Positions 63,950 to 64,000 of a stretch of DNA of 64,000 bases are shown piece after piece. The notes beneath the pieces are model-generated. The model did no database searches, had not been told where the DNA came from, and was given only the letters and a program-made list of their open reading frames with translations. Each line of letters starts with the position of its first letter. Position 1 is the first letter of the stretch. Both the position numbers and the translations under genes were made by a program. The stretch lies in contig JAKNDB010000054.1 of NCBI GenBank assembly GCA_024305405.1, positions 372,001 to 436,000 on the forward strand, in the 5' to 3' direction. This DNA comes from Dirofilaria immitis. Taxonomy: Eukaryota; Nematoda; Chromadorea; Rhabditida; Onchocercidae.

Positions 63950-64000
63950 CTAATAAAAAAATATGCGTGAAATTTAGAAATAATATAGAATGCGGTCAAC

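Overview
The window is AT-rich, intron-rich animal DNA. It most likely comes from a nematode, perhaps a spirurid or filarial-type worm. The reasons are the TTTTCAG-like splice acceptors, a laminin gamma gene of nematode type, a possible trans-splice acceptor just before a start codon, and very AT-rich intergenic DNA full of microsatellites. The species cannot be fixed from the sequence alone.

Layout. Positions 1-14,300 hold no firmly recognisable gene; they are dominated by microsatellites, including an almost unbroken (TAA)n tract of about 580 bp, and by minisatellites. A minus-strand gene at 14,295-18,413 encodes a JmjC protein of the KDM8/JMJD5 type, apparently fused behind an N-terminal GNAT acetyltransferase domain. 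Head to head with it, 400 bp away, a plus-strand gene at 18,816-21,803 encodes a protein with a C48/ULP-like cysteine protease signature. It is followed on the same strand by a mitochondrial thioredoxin (trx-2 type, WCGPC) at 22,550-24,075. The minus strand from 26,795 to 45,447 carries a nearly complete laminin gamma chain gene (lam-2/LAMC1 type) in 31 recognised exons, from the LN domain to the C-terminal coiled coil; the exon with its start codon was not found. Positions 45.5-59.4 kb are a gene desert with minisatellites. At 59,423-60,979 (minus) lies mitochondrial GatC, and 62,007 to beyond 63,949 (minus) holds the C-terminal exons of a probable kinesin-5 (bmk-1/Eg5 type) that runs off the right edge.

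A recurring feature matters to anyone using this sequence. In at least nine coding exons of five genes, the family-conserved frame can only be kept by assuming that exactly one base is missing, usually in an A/T homopolymer. Every case has the same sign (one base short), and the coding sense on both sides is intact. I read this as systematic homopolymer undercalling in the assembly rather than as pseudogenes. GatC is the only recognised gene in which I see no such break.

The genes do not form one pathway. Two act in mitochondria (thioredoxin-2, GatC), one in basement membrane (laminin gamma), one in the spindle (kinesin-5), and two are probably regulatory enzymes (GNAT-JmjC, ULP-like protease). 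The most interesting biological candidate is the GNAT-JmjC arrangement, where two enzyme domains join through phase-0 splices. It needs transcript evidence, because one splice acceptor inside the GNAT part is not canonical.
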